Source of the DNA: Podospora bellae-mahoneyi
Lineage: Eukaryota; Ascomycota; Sordariomycetes; Sordariales; Podosporaceae
DNA: 64,000 nt
Assembly: GCF_035222275.1 (NCBI RefSeq)
Contig: NW_026946359.1
Coordinates: forward strand, 4,216,001-4,280,000
Direction of reading: 5' to 3'
Shown: positions 13,536 to 27,385 of the stretch, piece by piece
Layout of the letters: every line of letters begins with the position of its first letter
Position numbering within the stretch: position 1 is the first letter of the stretch
Notes under the pieces: generated by a model
Database searches by the model: none
Told to the model about the DNA's origin: nothing
Seen by the model: the letters and a program-made list of their open reading frames with translations, nothing else
Position numbers and translations under genes: made by a program

Positions 13536-16500
13536 TGATTAAAACCCACTTTGATTATTTACTTTGAATAAAGTTTAAAGTTATAGTTTTATTTCATTTT
13601 AACCTTGGTTTATTTCAAGAATATCATGTTTCAAAAGTTTAAAGAGATTAATAGTGTTATATAATTTACAAATCCACAAAGAGTGAAATATAGATATTAA
13701 GCGTAAAATTTATCTTTTTGATTGACGTAAAAGGAAAAGATATATAATATTCGTAGATGGTATAAAGTTGAATAAGAATATTGAATTTAAAGACAGTTAT
13801 TCAACAATATGCGGCCTCTTATATTAGTTGTTTTCATAAATGAAAGTACATAACATTAACTCTCTATAGCTTTATAGTTATATATCGATTTTACAAACAC
13901 TTCTAAATATTTGATATATTAATGAACCTTTGAATGCTTTCTCATATTCCTCTATTGTTGGTTCCAATAATCTTCATGGTAGTAACTTTATAATTTAACT
14001 TGCAACCGGCATTTCCATCCTGAGAACTTTTTTTCCTTCATTATTTAAATATTTTTTCGATTTTTTTACTTGAGATTTCATATCGCAACTTTACCACCAG
14101 GAATAGAAATATTTTAGAATCAGTAAGCAGTACTAAAGTCAAAATAAAATTCTTAAAAAGAGGTATTTTGTAACAAGTGCCCAAAGAAAAAATAGTTAGG
14201 GTAGTTAATTAAATTAGTGAAGCAAAAGCCGACAATCAGTAGAAATAGATACATACAAGTTAATTGGTGAAAGGATTAGTTAAAACCCGTGAATGTAACT
14301 ACTTGGAACGTAAGTACTACGGCTAACTATCCAATAGAACTTTAAAAACTTTAATTATAATACTAAAATAATATAAAGCTGGTAAAAAGAAATGTAGCGC
14401 ATGAATTATTGAAATAATAGAAATATTGTGTTAAAGAAAGAAAAACAGTTTTATGTCAATGTTATTGTTCATATCTTATAATATATGTTAGTCCCGGCTT
14501 TATAAATAATAAAATGTACTTTAGGTTTTTGAATATAATGATAATAGTATGTTTAAATCGTTGTATATTAGTCGTATACTTTTAAATAAAATAATGATGA
14601 CTACCGTTACTTCACTCTCCTTAAACAAAAACTTGGATTAATCCCGCTAATTGTTTTTAACAAATACCTTTTTAGAAGCGACCTGAATGAAATAAGACCT
14701 GTTGCCGGTTTTTCCTTCGCCTCTGAGTTTTACTCATTACTTTAAAAGCTAATTTTGTTCTTCCAACACAAACTTTAATTACACGATATATATAGATATG
14801 AAAGTACAGAGGATAAGAAATTTGCTAGTCTTATATTCATCTAAATCCTTACTATATTCTGTAACCATTCGTTTATATGATGTAAGTTCGTGCTTCACTA
14901 TTTTTCTTAGTATTTAAAAATCTCTAACTTTGATATCTTTACTCACAATCTACAAACGTTAATATTCCTCTTTTATATTTCTTTCGTTATTACTCTTTTT
15001 TGTTTTTCGTGTTATTTCTATATATACCATATTTCAACCTATAAGGTTTTTAACCTTCTAACTCTACTTCGTTTTAAATAGTAAATTAGTTTAAATTATG
15101 ATTGAATGTAATTCAATGATACTATATATTGGTTCCTTAAAACATTTCATTTTATAATATATAAACTTTATTTTTTAAAAAAAGAAAGGAGGTGCGTAAA
15201 GTAGAAAAAGATAATAGTGGCTCTACCTGCTAATAAAACGATAAAACTAATATTAATAACGAAGAGTTAAAATGAGGGCGAACGATAGCATTATAAGCGT
15301 TTCATCAAGCTGTGGAAAAAAACTATGTTGCCGTTATATCAAACACTATTTAACATAATGTATTGTTGAATTGATATTAAAGAGATATAATACCCATACA
15401 ATATCCCTTTCAATTCAATATTCATCTTACATTATTTCTCCGAAAATAGTTTTCAGTATTTTATCCCCGACAATCATATAAAAAATAGCAACAAAACCAA
15501 ACTTTTATATATATATATATATATATATATTACGCTTTGGTTATTTAAAGAAGATTCTTTTCATTTATTTCATTATTGTTATCATTTGCTATACATAGAA
15601 TAATCTTTTTATGAATACTTTGTTCAATAATACTAAATCAATTGAAATAATTTTTAAGTTTATGTTCAATGATTTTTTAGTATAATTATATCATCCCTGT
15701 TACACCTTGGGCCTTCACTATTATATTTACAGTATCGTTTTTCATTTCTAGTTTCGTTATTGTTGTTATCACTAATCATGAATTTTTGATCATTGTACTT
15801 ATGGCCTCTTTGTAGTTATAGTAACGATATCGTATTTTTAGATATATAGATCTATACTCTAAAACATTTATTAGATTATATTTTTAATATTTCAAATATA
15901 AGATTACTTTTTTTACTTCAACCTTTCTTATTAAATATAAAAAATATGAAACTTCTTTATAAATCTATTTCATTGTTAACTCCCTTTTACAAAACTCTTG
16001 TACTAATAATATCACTAAATTCTTTTCTGTCCTGGTATCTAGTTTGTTTTAAAACTGCAATACTTTATTTAACAAGTTCCTTACCTAATTTCGATTCTTC
16101 TACTTTAACTTCTTCATCATTATTTTATCTTTATACGACTCTATTAATATTATTGTCCCATCCTACTCTATTACTATTATTCTAGTTATATGTCGTTTAG
16201 TTATTTTTATTATATCAAAGGTTAAGATAACTCTTAACTTTCATATATTGTCTTTCAAACACCTACTTACGGTTACTTTTTTGCTCAATCTGACAACTCT
16301 TAAGAGGACTAACCCTATAACAAAGATTGTATTAAAACATCTAGTTCTTAAAACCTATTTTCGTCTGTATTTTTATTTATACTTTAATATTAGTAAAAGA
16401 ATAAACCAATGTTATTTTTCAAAACATCTCTCATGAATTTAATAATTCATTTGTAAAACAACCCATTATATCATAGTACTTCCAACCAAATAATGGATTT

Positions 16501-19139
16501 CAAATAAATCATTATTATTGACCGGATTATTAACCTACCAACTAAATTATAATCACGGTCGTTTAAAAACAGTTGTAACTATCCAGCACTTTTTATTCCT
16601 TCATTTCGAATTGTTATAGTGCAATCAACTTCTTACATCAAAAACGCTATTAGTAAATTAAATCATTAATGGTCATCAGAAAGTACTTTAAATGTTTTAC
16701 CAAAAGATAGATCCTTTCTTGGAAAGAACAGCAAGAATATTTACGATTGTTTATTTTTAAAATAAATCCTATTTTAGAAGCTTTAAATCCAGAAATAGTT
16801 AAAGTTACTGATAGTTACTATTTTTCGGCTCACTATTTTAAAATATGCGGTAAAACTAACAGTAATTAACAAAGAGACTGACCAATGACCCTAATCTTAA
16901 CTATTGAAAATATGTATTACTAATAAGTATTTACAGAACTTCAAAATAATTTTGGATATATAATGAAATCGTACTATTATTGGTCAAAATATAAATCAAA
17001 ATAAATTTAAAATCACAAACATGTTACAACTATTTCTAAATTTGTATTAAATAAGATTTAATGACCAGTCTCAAATCATAAAGAACTACTAAATGTTAAG
17101 AGCTTCTTTCAATTTCAATCTTATTTCAAAATATATGATATTCATAATTAATTGTAAAACTAAATGAAAGTTTCACAAATCATACGGGGTTTTTGATTTA
17201 TAGTCTTTGTTAAAAATTTTGAAGTTTAATCTTGAAATAATGAATTCAACCTTAGAGCCAGAATATTAGATAGTCTCCAAAATATAATTCGTTTCGTGGG
17301 ACTAACGACACTGTTAATGTCCAGTTTACATACTAAATCATAAACACTGTTCGTAAAGTTAATTGATAAAAATTAGAGATCTTCAATTAAATTCAATATA
17401 GAATTAGGTCTTGTTTGTATTGTGTTTAACAATTTTTTCTATACTGTCTTTATAAAAATAGCTTTATCGACATTTACATAAAATTGATCAGTGTGATTTT
17501 CTTGATATAAATACAAATTATGGATACTGTACGAAGAAATAAAGCATCTTATCAATTTTAATCGGTGTAATGAAATAAAATATAAAGGTTCAATAATAAA
17601 TTTAATAAAGACTCAGTTTGATGATAATATCGAGAAGAAAGAAAATGGATTATACAACTTTACCAAAATCCTACTACCTTGAAAATGAATTTTAATATTC
17701 AAACATTTTACAGAAAAGTTCGTTTCGGTTTTAAGACTTTGCAATTTAATAAAAGTAAGACTGATAGAGCTTTGTCGTTTCCAACAACAACAATATATAA
17801 TTAAGATAGAAGTATTATAGGGTTTTATTAGAGACACCTTTTAAAAAGTCAATGTAAAATAACCCAAATTACACTTATGTGTATAAATGAAAGCCCTGGA
17901 GCACATCTCTATCAGTAAGAAACTACCTTTCAATCAGTCTAAATAATGATTAACTCCGTTTACATCCTAAGTCTGAGTATTTATAGTATTTGCTTATACT
18001 ATTAAATTTAATGATATAACACATTTATAAACCGTATTATAGAAGATTGATGATAGTTACAAATAAGTATGGAGTATTCTTTAACTTTGAATAAGTTAAA
18101 TTGAAGCGTATTTTAGATGATAATGATTCAAAAATCTTTTAGGTTCAACAGTTCATTTTAGGATATTAAGTTAGGTTTAGTGATAAATGTCATCAGTTTT
18201 GAAGCCTTGATTTAAGAAACAAAGTTTTCTTCATGAGCTTTTCAAGCTTATATATTTTCAGTTTACTAGTAATTAGAAAAAAATATTTATACAACTTTTA
18301 TTTTCGAAATACAGTAAACCTAGACACTTTGTAGCCTATAGGAAATGTTAAAAGTCGTATATTGATATAGTTAAAAAAAGGTTTTAAAAATTAGACCGAT
18401 AGTGAAAAAGGCTAATTTAGAAAGAAAAGCAGTTGGAATAACCGGAATGATAATCATTAAATAGTGTGCAGTATTGGATTCGTTTCTTGAAGTATTATTA
18501 GTTTATTTCACTCCAATATTATCAGTGTTGTTTATGTCTTAATATTAAAAGCGCGAAAAGGTTACATAGAATATCTTAACCTATATAGAATATATATTAT
18601 AATGAAAATATAGTATCACTTCATTTTAAATGTCTGGTATATCAAAAATTATTTTACTTGTAATATATTATATATAAATTCATGAACTACTATTAAAACA
18701 AATTACTGTACGGTTATTAACCTGTATATAAAATAGGTAAATTACAATGAATTGAAGTGACGATATTTGAATAAGAAAAGGCTTAGAATAAACTAAACAA
18801 GTACTTTTATAAAGAGTTTAGGATCCGACTAAACTAAAAGATAGCCTTTAAGGAAGATAATTTATACTTAAATATATAAGATTGTACTTTAAATGTATAA
18901 TATAGGGAAATATAAATAACAGTATAATTGAATAGAGAAAAGTAATAATAACGTAGTACTTAATCTTAGAATATACGTTATACCATAGCAAAAAGTTAAC
19001 TGATATTACTAATGAATAATAGACCTTAAAATAACAGTTAAATAGAGGAAATATAATTGGAGCTTGGCTCGAAGAAATATTCAAGACGGAAAATTACAAG
19101 ATTTGCGTTAGTAAATAATTTAAAGTAACAAACCGCTTT
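13536..19139. other. Long AT-rich tract with no recognisable gene
   Basis: This is 5.6 kb of very AT-rich sequence. The open stretches present (15946-16185, 16248-16436, 17613-17837 minus, 18848-19084 minus) are 62-79 codons, rich in Ile, Leu, Tyr and Phe as expected from AT composition, and match no family I know. A pure TA run lies at about 15506-15532. Degraded transposon sequence too mutated to identify by eye is the likeliest content. Confidence 0.5.
15506..15532. repeat. (TA)n microsatellite
   Basis: This is an uninterrupted run of about thirteen TA dinucleotides in AT-rich DNA. A shorter TA run lies at about 20525-20543. Confidence 0.85.
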
Positions 19140-22100
19140 CAAACGATATAAACGTTCCAAAAAAAAACTCACGGCTCTTTATAAAGCCCGGTAACCTTTA
19201 ACGGACTACGAAAGGTATCGTCGGAAATATTCGCGCAGAGTAAAAATATGAATCAACAGCCCAAAACTCCTCAATAACGTTACTATTACATAAAAAAAAA
19301 GGTTAAGAAATAATTTAACTTATAATATATCGCAAAATGTTTAACTAATAAGAAGAGTAAATACAAATATAAAGATAGCCTAATTTCATTATAATGTATA
19401 TATATAAAGTTAGAATATTGTAACAGCAAAGATGAAATAAATCGTTATATAAAAGCTATGTTTAAATACTCTAATGGAAGAGAAAATAATAACAATTTTG
19501 TTTTGTATTACGAAATGGACCGCCGAAAAATTCAATTTTGAACTAATTATATTATAAGAATCATAATTTAAACATCGATTAAAAGAATGGGAATTGCTTA
19601 CGACTAAACGAAACTTAAATATTCTTAACAATAGGAAATTAAAGTACGTATAAAATAAAGTATAGGATAGGTACCTTCTATACTACTACGGTAAGAAGCT
19701 TAAAAAGTAGTAATACACTTTACCAATGTACGCGGTAAGATTAAAAAAAAGTTAATAAAGTTAGCATTTACGGCTAAATCTTTAGTAGGACTTTGAAGCA
19801 AAGACTGTAAAATTAGAAAATAAAATTAACAGAACGAACTAAATTACAGTTATTTAAAGATTACTCTACAAACCATAAATAAAATAAAAGTTCACAGAAG
19901 TATTGAAATGAAAATTTTAAAGAAATATCTTAAAGAGTTTTATATATCAGCAGGATACCCCGTATTTTTTGTCCCAAAAAAATAGCAATCCATAACTCTA
20001 AATAGATTACTACTAGTTCAATAATAAAACGGTAAAAGTTTAGTTACCTCCTACGGTTAATATTTAAATTACGGAGAAAATTACTTAAAGCGGCATATTT
20101 TATACGTTTAAATATATTTATCGAGTATTCCTCTATATAGACTGAGGAAAGGAATAGATGAAATGTAGCGTTTCCTATACTCTATAATTCTTTTGAGTAT
20201 CTCGCGATATTAATTGTATTAAATAATACGTCTTTCAACGTTTTAATCTTTCGTTAACTTCATAATCCAGAAGTATTTGGATAAAATAATAATTCATTAT
20301 TTTAATAAATGTTTAATTTACTTACGTATTTTTAAAAAAAATGTAGGCGATATATTGTAAAACAATTTTTCATGCGCGACACAGAACCGGACTTTTGATT
20401 AATAAAGAAAAAAGTAAACTCTATATGCAAAAGGTAGTATCTTTAAGATACTCAACATTATTAAGTAATGCTCGGATGGAGTTTAGAAAGGTTACGGTAA
20501 TTAGGGACTAGCTTATACTATAGTTATATATATATATATATATTAAAGATTTTCAAAATCTACGAATTTTTATTCGATATTTACTCGAAAGTATATTAAA
20601 ATCACGCGACCATTTAACTTTTTAATTATGTAAAAGATAAAGTTCCAGTAAGCATAAAAAACTAGGTTTTTTAGGAGCTATAGGAAATTATTTTAGAGCA
20701 CCTGGTATCTAAATCATTAAACCCTAATTAACTATTGAATGTCCAGGTTAATATATGAACTATACAATTGGTAAAAAATTACATCAGTGAAACGATAATG
20801 GAAAACTATGTTTCATGACCTTCTTTGCGAAAGGTTGAAGGGGGTATGCTAAAATTACTTAATTTATAATAATGATCTATTTACTATCATCGAAATGTTC
20901 CAAAAGTCAAGGCTATACTTTAATAATATGAATTACAAAGTACAAGGTTTATATAGATTTTCAACACTTACAATACTTTATCATTATAAAGGTCCTGAAG
21001 ATGTAGCAAGTATATCAGTGAGATTTCATTTACAGTTTAACTTCTAGATTACTTATAAGAAAGGTTAGAAGAGTGCTAAGATAAATATATTGAATCGGCG
21101 AACTAATTATTGTTAAATTATACTTAAGAAGCTGCTATTACTATTAAAAAAAACGGTAAAGAGTACTTTTAAGTACTTACTTTAGCCGTAAATAAAATAT
21201 CATATAGTAATTCGTAAAAAAAAACCTTTAAATCAATATCAAAGGAAACTATATAATAATATTAACGAGTTATATTAATAAGAAAAATTTAAACTAAAAA
21301 GTATTTAAAGAATAGCTAAAGATAATAGTATAAAAAGAGAACATACGTAAAGTTAAATAATAAAACGGTATTAGTAATAGAAACTTATAGGTTGAAGCTC
21401 GGAGGATACATAAGTATTATAAACATTTCAGAAAAGATTAAATAGTGGTTTACTTAATTAACAAATGAAGACAATATTTAAAATACTATTTAATTATATT
21501 ATACGTACGAAAAAATGAAAATTAACGAAGTATAATCCATAGAGATTTATAAGGTTACTACTAATAGTAGAACGACTATAGAGTTTACTATAACAAACTT
21601 GATTATTGAAGCACTACAGTTAAGTATTATAGTAATTAACGTTAAGTATATTAATATTTTAATGATAATCTGTAGGCTTATTAAATAAACATACTTTCTA
21701 TCTTATAAAGAGCTTCAATCGGTAAAGTAATTGATGCATATAGTACTACGGTATAGTATAATAATATATATATATATACTTAAAAACTTTATTACGGACC
21801 GTAATATCAAACTCGTATCGAAGGTTTGAAGACCGTTAATAATAAAGTGAGGAGTATTAAGTAAGGCGTCACCGGTTACTATCCGTAAATAAATTATTAA
21901 ATAAACGACTTAATTGAACTATAGAATAATACAAAGGGAATTATATTAATTTGAAGGAAAGTAACTGGGCCACAACGTTATTTACAGTATAATTGATGTA
22001 TTATATATTGCTGATAAAATCGATTAAAGTTACGCCGTTTTTTCACAAAGTTTAGATATAAAGTAAACCTACGGTAAAGACCCGATATAAAAGTAACTGG

Positions 22101-23652
22101 AGTTAAAGTTAAAGTACATAAATTGTATATACTCTGCAATAACTGAGAAGGAACTAGAGTTTATAAAGGAAATGGTACAGAAATACTACAAATCTAGAAA
22201 GCTTAAAGGACCTTACTTGAAAATAAGGAATATAATCTTCCTTTCTAGGCTTAATATAAATATTAAAACAGCTAGTAAAAGGCTGAACTATAATACAGCA
22301 GGCATTCAAAGTATAAAAAAACCATAAAAATATTATTTGAGTTAAAAGCATTCAATAGAATATATTTTATAACTATATCTTTGGCCGTTCTACACTTAAA
22401 ACATATATTACTGGTAAGTAAGGCTAATACTTAGGAACTAGCGGAAAATAAAGAAAAAAAGTATGATATAGAAGAAATATTAGACTTATAGTATAATAAA
22501 GAGTAATTAAAATATTTAATTAGTTAGTTAGGTCCTTCGGCTATGGATAATTCGTAGAAATTAGCGGTAAATCTAAAATACCTTAATAAGTTAGAAGAAT
22601 TCCACCAGTAAGACTTAAATAAATTAAAAACTAGTATTAATCAGATATATACGTTAAAACTATAAAAGATATTTGAAAATCTTAATAAAATAGAACTTCG
22701 AGGGAATCCAACTCGTACCTTCTACGTAACAGTTAATGCATTATATATTGTATATAAGGTTAATAAGTGCGGAGGAATCTGTATATATTACGGTACACGC
22801 TTTGAATATTTTGCAAAGTGAAAAGCGTACACCGGCGGTACCTTACGTAGTTAGAAAGGAAAGACCAACTATGTTAGGGTCTAAAAAAGGTCGGAGGGCT
22901 AGTCGAAGCCTAGGGAGAGATCTATAGTATTCGGAGTTTATAGAGCAATATTTTAGGCGGTTTCCAGCTACGTAAACTTAATTAATAAAAGGACAGGCGT
23001 TATAATAGATATAGACTACATTACACGGGTATCCTTCTCTTGTATATTCCGTATAAGTTATCGCTCCTCTTAGATACTGAGGAAGCGATATAATTATTTC
23101 ACCCAGAGAAACTTAATAATTAAATACGAGAATTAAATTTTAAACTTTTACTCCTTACGTTTAAACGTATTTTACTTTTTTATCGCATAGGTTACGTTAT
23201 GTCACAGTTAATCCAACGGCAGGTCGCGCAGTATGTGGGGCGCAGGACGTCCCCAGCCAATCATTAGGGAAGTCAGGAGGCAGCCAATCAGGGCGGGCCA
23301 GAAGTGCTATGGGGCCAAGGGACACGAGCACTCTGCAGGATGCAAGATGCTACGGGTGATCGAAGGCATAGCACGACGAGCACTTCGCAGGATGCAATGT
23401 GCTAGGAGTGATCGGGGCCATAGCACGGCGAGCACCTCAGGGTCCCGAGGTCTGTATATACGGAGGAACTGGCTGGTGTAGATAGACAGTTCCGCAGTAT
23501 GCAATAGATTTAAGTCACAATCGTTGGTATCTAGACTGTTGTGATCGAGATAAGCCATTATTGTACACTGTTTAGCTGTACCGAACCAGGATTGTTCAGA
23601 AGTGCCTTCAACCAGTATCCCTTTTAGAGGTTCTGGATAGGGGTTGGTTACA
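19140..23652 (+). mobile_element. 3' half of a RIP-degraded Ty3/Gypsy chromovirus with 3' LTR
   Basis: This is the plus-strand remnant of pol followed by its 3' LTR. At about 19905-19995 the translation reads EMKILKKYLKE then GYPVFFVPKK and a stop, matching the start of Gypsy reverse transcriptase. At about 20165-20260 FEYLA matches the FEYLVMPFGL region. At about 22150-22320 MVQKYYKSRKLKGPYLK matches the integrase C-terminal tail. At about 22460-22640 YDIEEILD through LEEFHQ is a chromodomain. The 3' LTR follows at 23200-23652. Gag and the 5' LTR are absent. The left limit is uncertain. These motifs fix the strand of the whole family: the LTRs read from TGTCAC to TTACA. Confidence 0.85.
23200..23652 (+). 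repeat. GC-preserved 3' LTR with tandem U3 repeats
   Basis: This 453-bp LTR begins TGTCACAGTTAATCC and ends GGTTGGTTACA. U3 has two GCCAATCA boxes (near 23254 and 23282), an imperfect 52-bp direct repeat (about 23310-23415), outer inverted arms GTGCTATGG (23304-23312) and CCATAGCAC (23418-23426), then a TATATA box near 23456. It is far less AT-biased than the adjacent internal region and is about 94% identical by eye to the inverted LTR at 32700-33147. The 82-83 codon open frames across it are by-products of this GC-rich repeat, not genes. Confidence 0.85.
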
Positions 23653-26600
23653 AAAACCTAGTTCTCAATACTCTAGGCTATTCAATAAAAGCACATAATA
23701 TACTAGCTAAAAGAAAAAGAGAATAAAAGGTATTTCAAGATAAAGATTATTCTGCTTATATAAAGGTAGTGTTACGTAAAATAACAAAACTGGATTTTTT
23801 AAAAGGATATAAAGAAATATAAAAGATTTAAAAGTATCAAGGCATTTTTGGAGGATAGAGGGCAGAGGTTTAGTAGATTTACCAAAGAGAGTAAAAATCT
23901 ATTTCGGGCCAGTTATCCCTTAATATTTTTCAACTAGCTTTTAAACAACCTTTATTTTAATAATATAACAAAATAACTCGTATTGAATAAAATAGCCAAG
24001 CGTTTTATTTTTACAATATATAATAAGTATTATTATGGAATAAACTTTATATTCTATAATTTAAATAAACTCATCGTATTTAATGAAACCTATATGAGAT
24101 AACAACATGCTACCTAATATATGAACCAAATTTTCTAAGTTAACAAGCTTGTATTAGTATTCTGAATCTATATAATCTAGTACTGAATTGTCTATATATT
24201 TTATTAGTGGAAATTTTATAATGAATATGTCCAAAATTTTACTGTTTAATATAACATTTTCACTGCCCTCTTGTTATTACTTCCCCTTTGACTATTACTC
24301 CTTGAGTCTCTAAGTCTACCCTTTTAATATTGATATAACATATATATAACGGAAAAGGTAAAATTAATGTTATTGAAGGAATAAATAAAGCGTAATTTGT
24401 ACTTACGTATAAATATAATTTCAATTGCAATAAATTGTGTATATTAAAAGTATAATCAAATATTAAGAAAGTTCAATGGATTCTTCTTATCAATTACCAT
24501 TTACAAGTTTCTCAGTTTTCAAAATACTTAAATACAGAAAAAAAAGAATTGTGTTATTTTTTCTAGACTTCAGGAACTCGGAAAATGTTTGAAATAATTA
24601 TGAAATTGATCTATAATATGAACGATTCAATATTTCGGTAATAAATAATATAATACCCTAGATAATATCATATAATTTTAAACTGATAAGACAATTAATA
24701 GCTTTGTCATTTTTACAGTTAATGAATATATCAAGACTAGTACCCAATTAATGTTGAACATTATGGTCACTGTAGTAAAATATTAGTATAATTACTATTT
24801 GTAAATAATATGTAATATTAGAAATAAAATAATGATGTTTTTTCTACAATTATTCATGTCTCAGTAAACTGGCTTATAACTGATTATAATACTAAGTCAA
24901 ACCCTTTGAATTATTTAATAAAAACTTCTATGGATATAAACTTGAGTTTCCGAAAATAAAAGCTTATTTTCATATATTTATTATAGATTTCATGTTAGTA
25001 GTTAGCCATACTAAACCTTTTTAAAACTAGTTGAGAAATAAAGTTTATTAGCTTTTAATAGTATATAACAAATAGCTTTTATAATAAACCTAATACTTAT
25101 GCAATTGAAAGTGATCATTAAACATAAAAAATTGAAGAATAATATTGTATAATACTTTATAAATAAAATAAATGTAATGATGATATTAATAAATTAATTT
25201 TGAACTAGGATTTTTATAATTTATGAAAGCGAATTTGAAACTATTATAAGTTATAGAAAGGAATATCTATAACTCAAAGAAATAATCAACCTTATCGGCA
25301 TATATAACGATTAATATATTTTGATACTTAAAGAAGTCAAAATTATATTCATTATCATAACTATACTGTGTTTAATAATTTCAATAAAGACAATAAATAT
25401 GTTGAAGAAAAAAATAAAGTAAATGTTAGTTGAAATTCAATATCTCAAAGATACACTGATGAAATCTTAATTAAAGTTAAACCAGTTAAAGGAAGAAAAG
25501 AAGTAATTTAATATAATTATAAATTTATAGTATTTAAAGCCAGATTGTATGTATAGATTATGATATAAAACGTATCATTCTTTGATATACAAAACCTAAA
25601 AAACTTTTAAGGACTTACTTAGATACGGTTTTAGCATTCTAAATATAGTGGTATACTGAAATCTCAAATCCCTTAATAAGTTTTTGTTCTTGATAATCAA
25701 TTAGTATCGCTGCTAATTATTTTTTTACAAAACATTTCCTTAAAATATCTCTTTCTATACTTAGTTTAGTTACTTTCAAGCTTTTTATACTTTAATTTAA
25801 TAATTAAACGTTTGACATCCGTTTTATCAATTGTAATTTGAATTAAAACTATTTATGATTCACGCTCTTTCAGTTTAATTTTACGTTGAAAACTATTACT
25901 TTGGCCTTATGAAGGAAATTGAATATCTTAAGAATACGCATATTATATTTATTTTTAATTATTTTTACTTCATGAGAATAGAAAGAAACTTGAAAAATAA
26001 AGAGCCAAACTATAGATGTTTCTTAACTATTTTATTGACCAAAACTTTCAACTATAACAAAACCCATTCGTTAACATTTTTTTATATTAAGCAAATAGTC
26101 TGTTATATTTTACTAACGCTATTTATGAAGATTCAGCTAGTTAAGTTTTATAAGTAAAATCCTTCTTTATAGAAGTTACGGTAAAGAAGCCTAGTGTTAT
26201 AATAGATTTATAGATCAATTCTTCTAAATATCTGGTTAATTTTCATAATCAATCAACTATATTTTCTTTTATTGATTTTGTACTATTTTAACATTACATT
26301 TTCCCTTGTATTTCAATTAAAAGTATAAAATCTATATTTTACTCAATTATTTCATTAATTTAAAACTCTTAAGTTATATGGTAATATGAAGACTTTTAAT
26401 GACTTTGAAAGGGTTACAATATACCAAAGCTATTGATTTAGATCTTCTTATGAGGGGAAAGTTAAAGTATAATTCATTCCTACACATTTCTTCAGTTATT
26501 ATTACTAATTACTTTTTAAAAAGCTAAGCTAATATACCGCTTGGATTATATAGGTTATTTAATATAATACAAGTAAATGGACCTTTTATAATATCATAGT

Positions 26601-27029
26601 ATTTAATATGATAAAGTTAGTTTTATAGTAAATTATAAGGTTTTCTACAGTATTGGAGAAAAGATAATACTACATTAATGGGAGATTCTTTTAAAAGTAA
26701 TCTAGTAATGTATCATATTTGCTCGTGTTGTACAAAATAAAGAAAGATATTTTTACATACTTCTCTACAGACCTTGCAATACTACCGTTGGGGCTATTTT
26801 AGCCCCTCTTGACTCATTTTAGTAGTAAGCAAAGCTATTCCTCTCGTTCTTTGCATTGAGCTCCGGCACTTTTTGGTTTTTTGGTTTTTTTTTTCATGAT
26901 ATTGTACTTCATTGATTTTTAATATAATAGTATAAACTTTTGGTTACTTTCAAACGTATAAAAAGTACTACCTTTACGTACAATTTTATAAACCTTCTAT
27001 ACTTAAATTTATCTTTTATTTTAATATAA
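23653..27029. other. AT-rich spacer, no gene recognised
   Basis: This is 3.4 kb of AT-rich DNA. An 82-codon open stretch at 25909-26157 is low-complexity and unmatched. A palindromic motif, GGGGCTATTTTAGCCCC (26790-26806), stands out and has its reverse complement near 29692. About 26760-26890 is slightly GC-richer than its surroundings. Confidence 0.5.
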
Positions 27030-27034
27030 CTAAT

Positions 27035-27385
27035 TATTATAGTTACGCCAATAGGCAGATTAAACCGTATACGAGTACGACACGTATAGCCAATCGTTAG
27101 TAGAACCAGTTAGGACGGGGAATAGCCTTACCTATAGGATTATTATTAAGAGATAATAATCCAGAATAAAATCACTGCTGGAGTTATTAATCGAGGAGAC
27201 TAGTAGGTTTAAATGTACGGAGGAATTAACTGATATAGATAAATAGTTCCGTAATACATTATATAAATTATAATTATTAATACTTAAACTCTTATTATAT
27301 ATTATTTTATTATATTATATTAAGATTATTTTAAAGCACTTTTAATTCACATCTTTTTAAAAGTTTTTAATTGGAGTTTATTATA
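27035..27385 (+). repeat. 5' LTR of the gag-only element
   Basis: This 351-bp LTR has a distinct U3 with a perfect 10-bp inverted repeat, GGATTATTAT at 27137-27146 and ATAATAATCC at 27153-27162. The R-U5 part after about 27225 aligns with the other family LTRs (GGAGGAA, GTTCCG...AATACA). Confidence 0.8.

Noticed and set aside
15946-18000. Open frames of 62-79 codons in the AT-rich tract
   Set aside because: AT-biased low-complexity peptides without motifs or support; expected by chance in this composition.
23233-23558. 82-83 codon frames on both strands near 23300, with near copies near 32830-33230
   Set aside because: They lie wholly inside LTRs, on both strands, and reflect GC-rich repeat sequence rather than a gene family.
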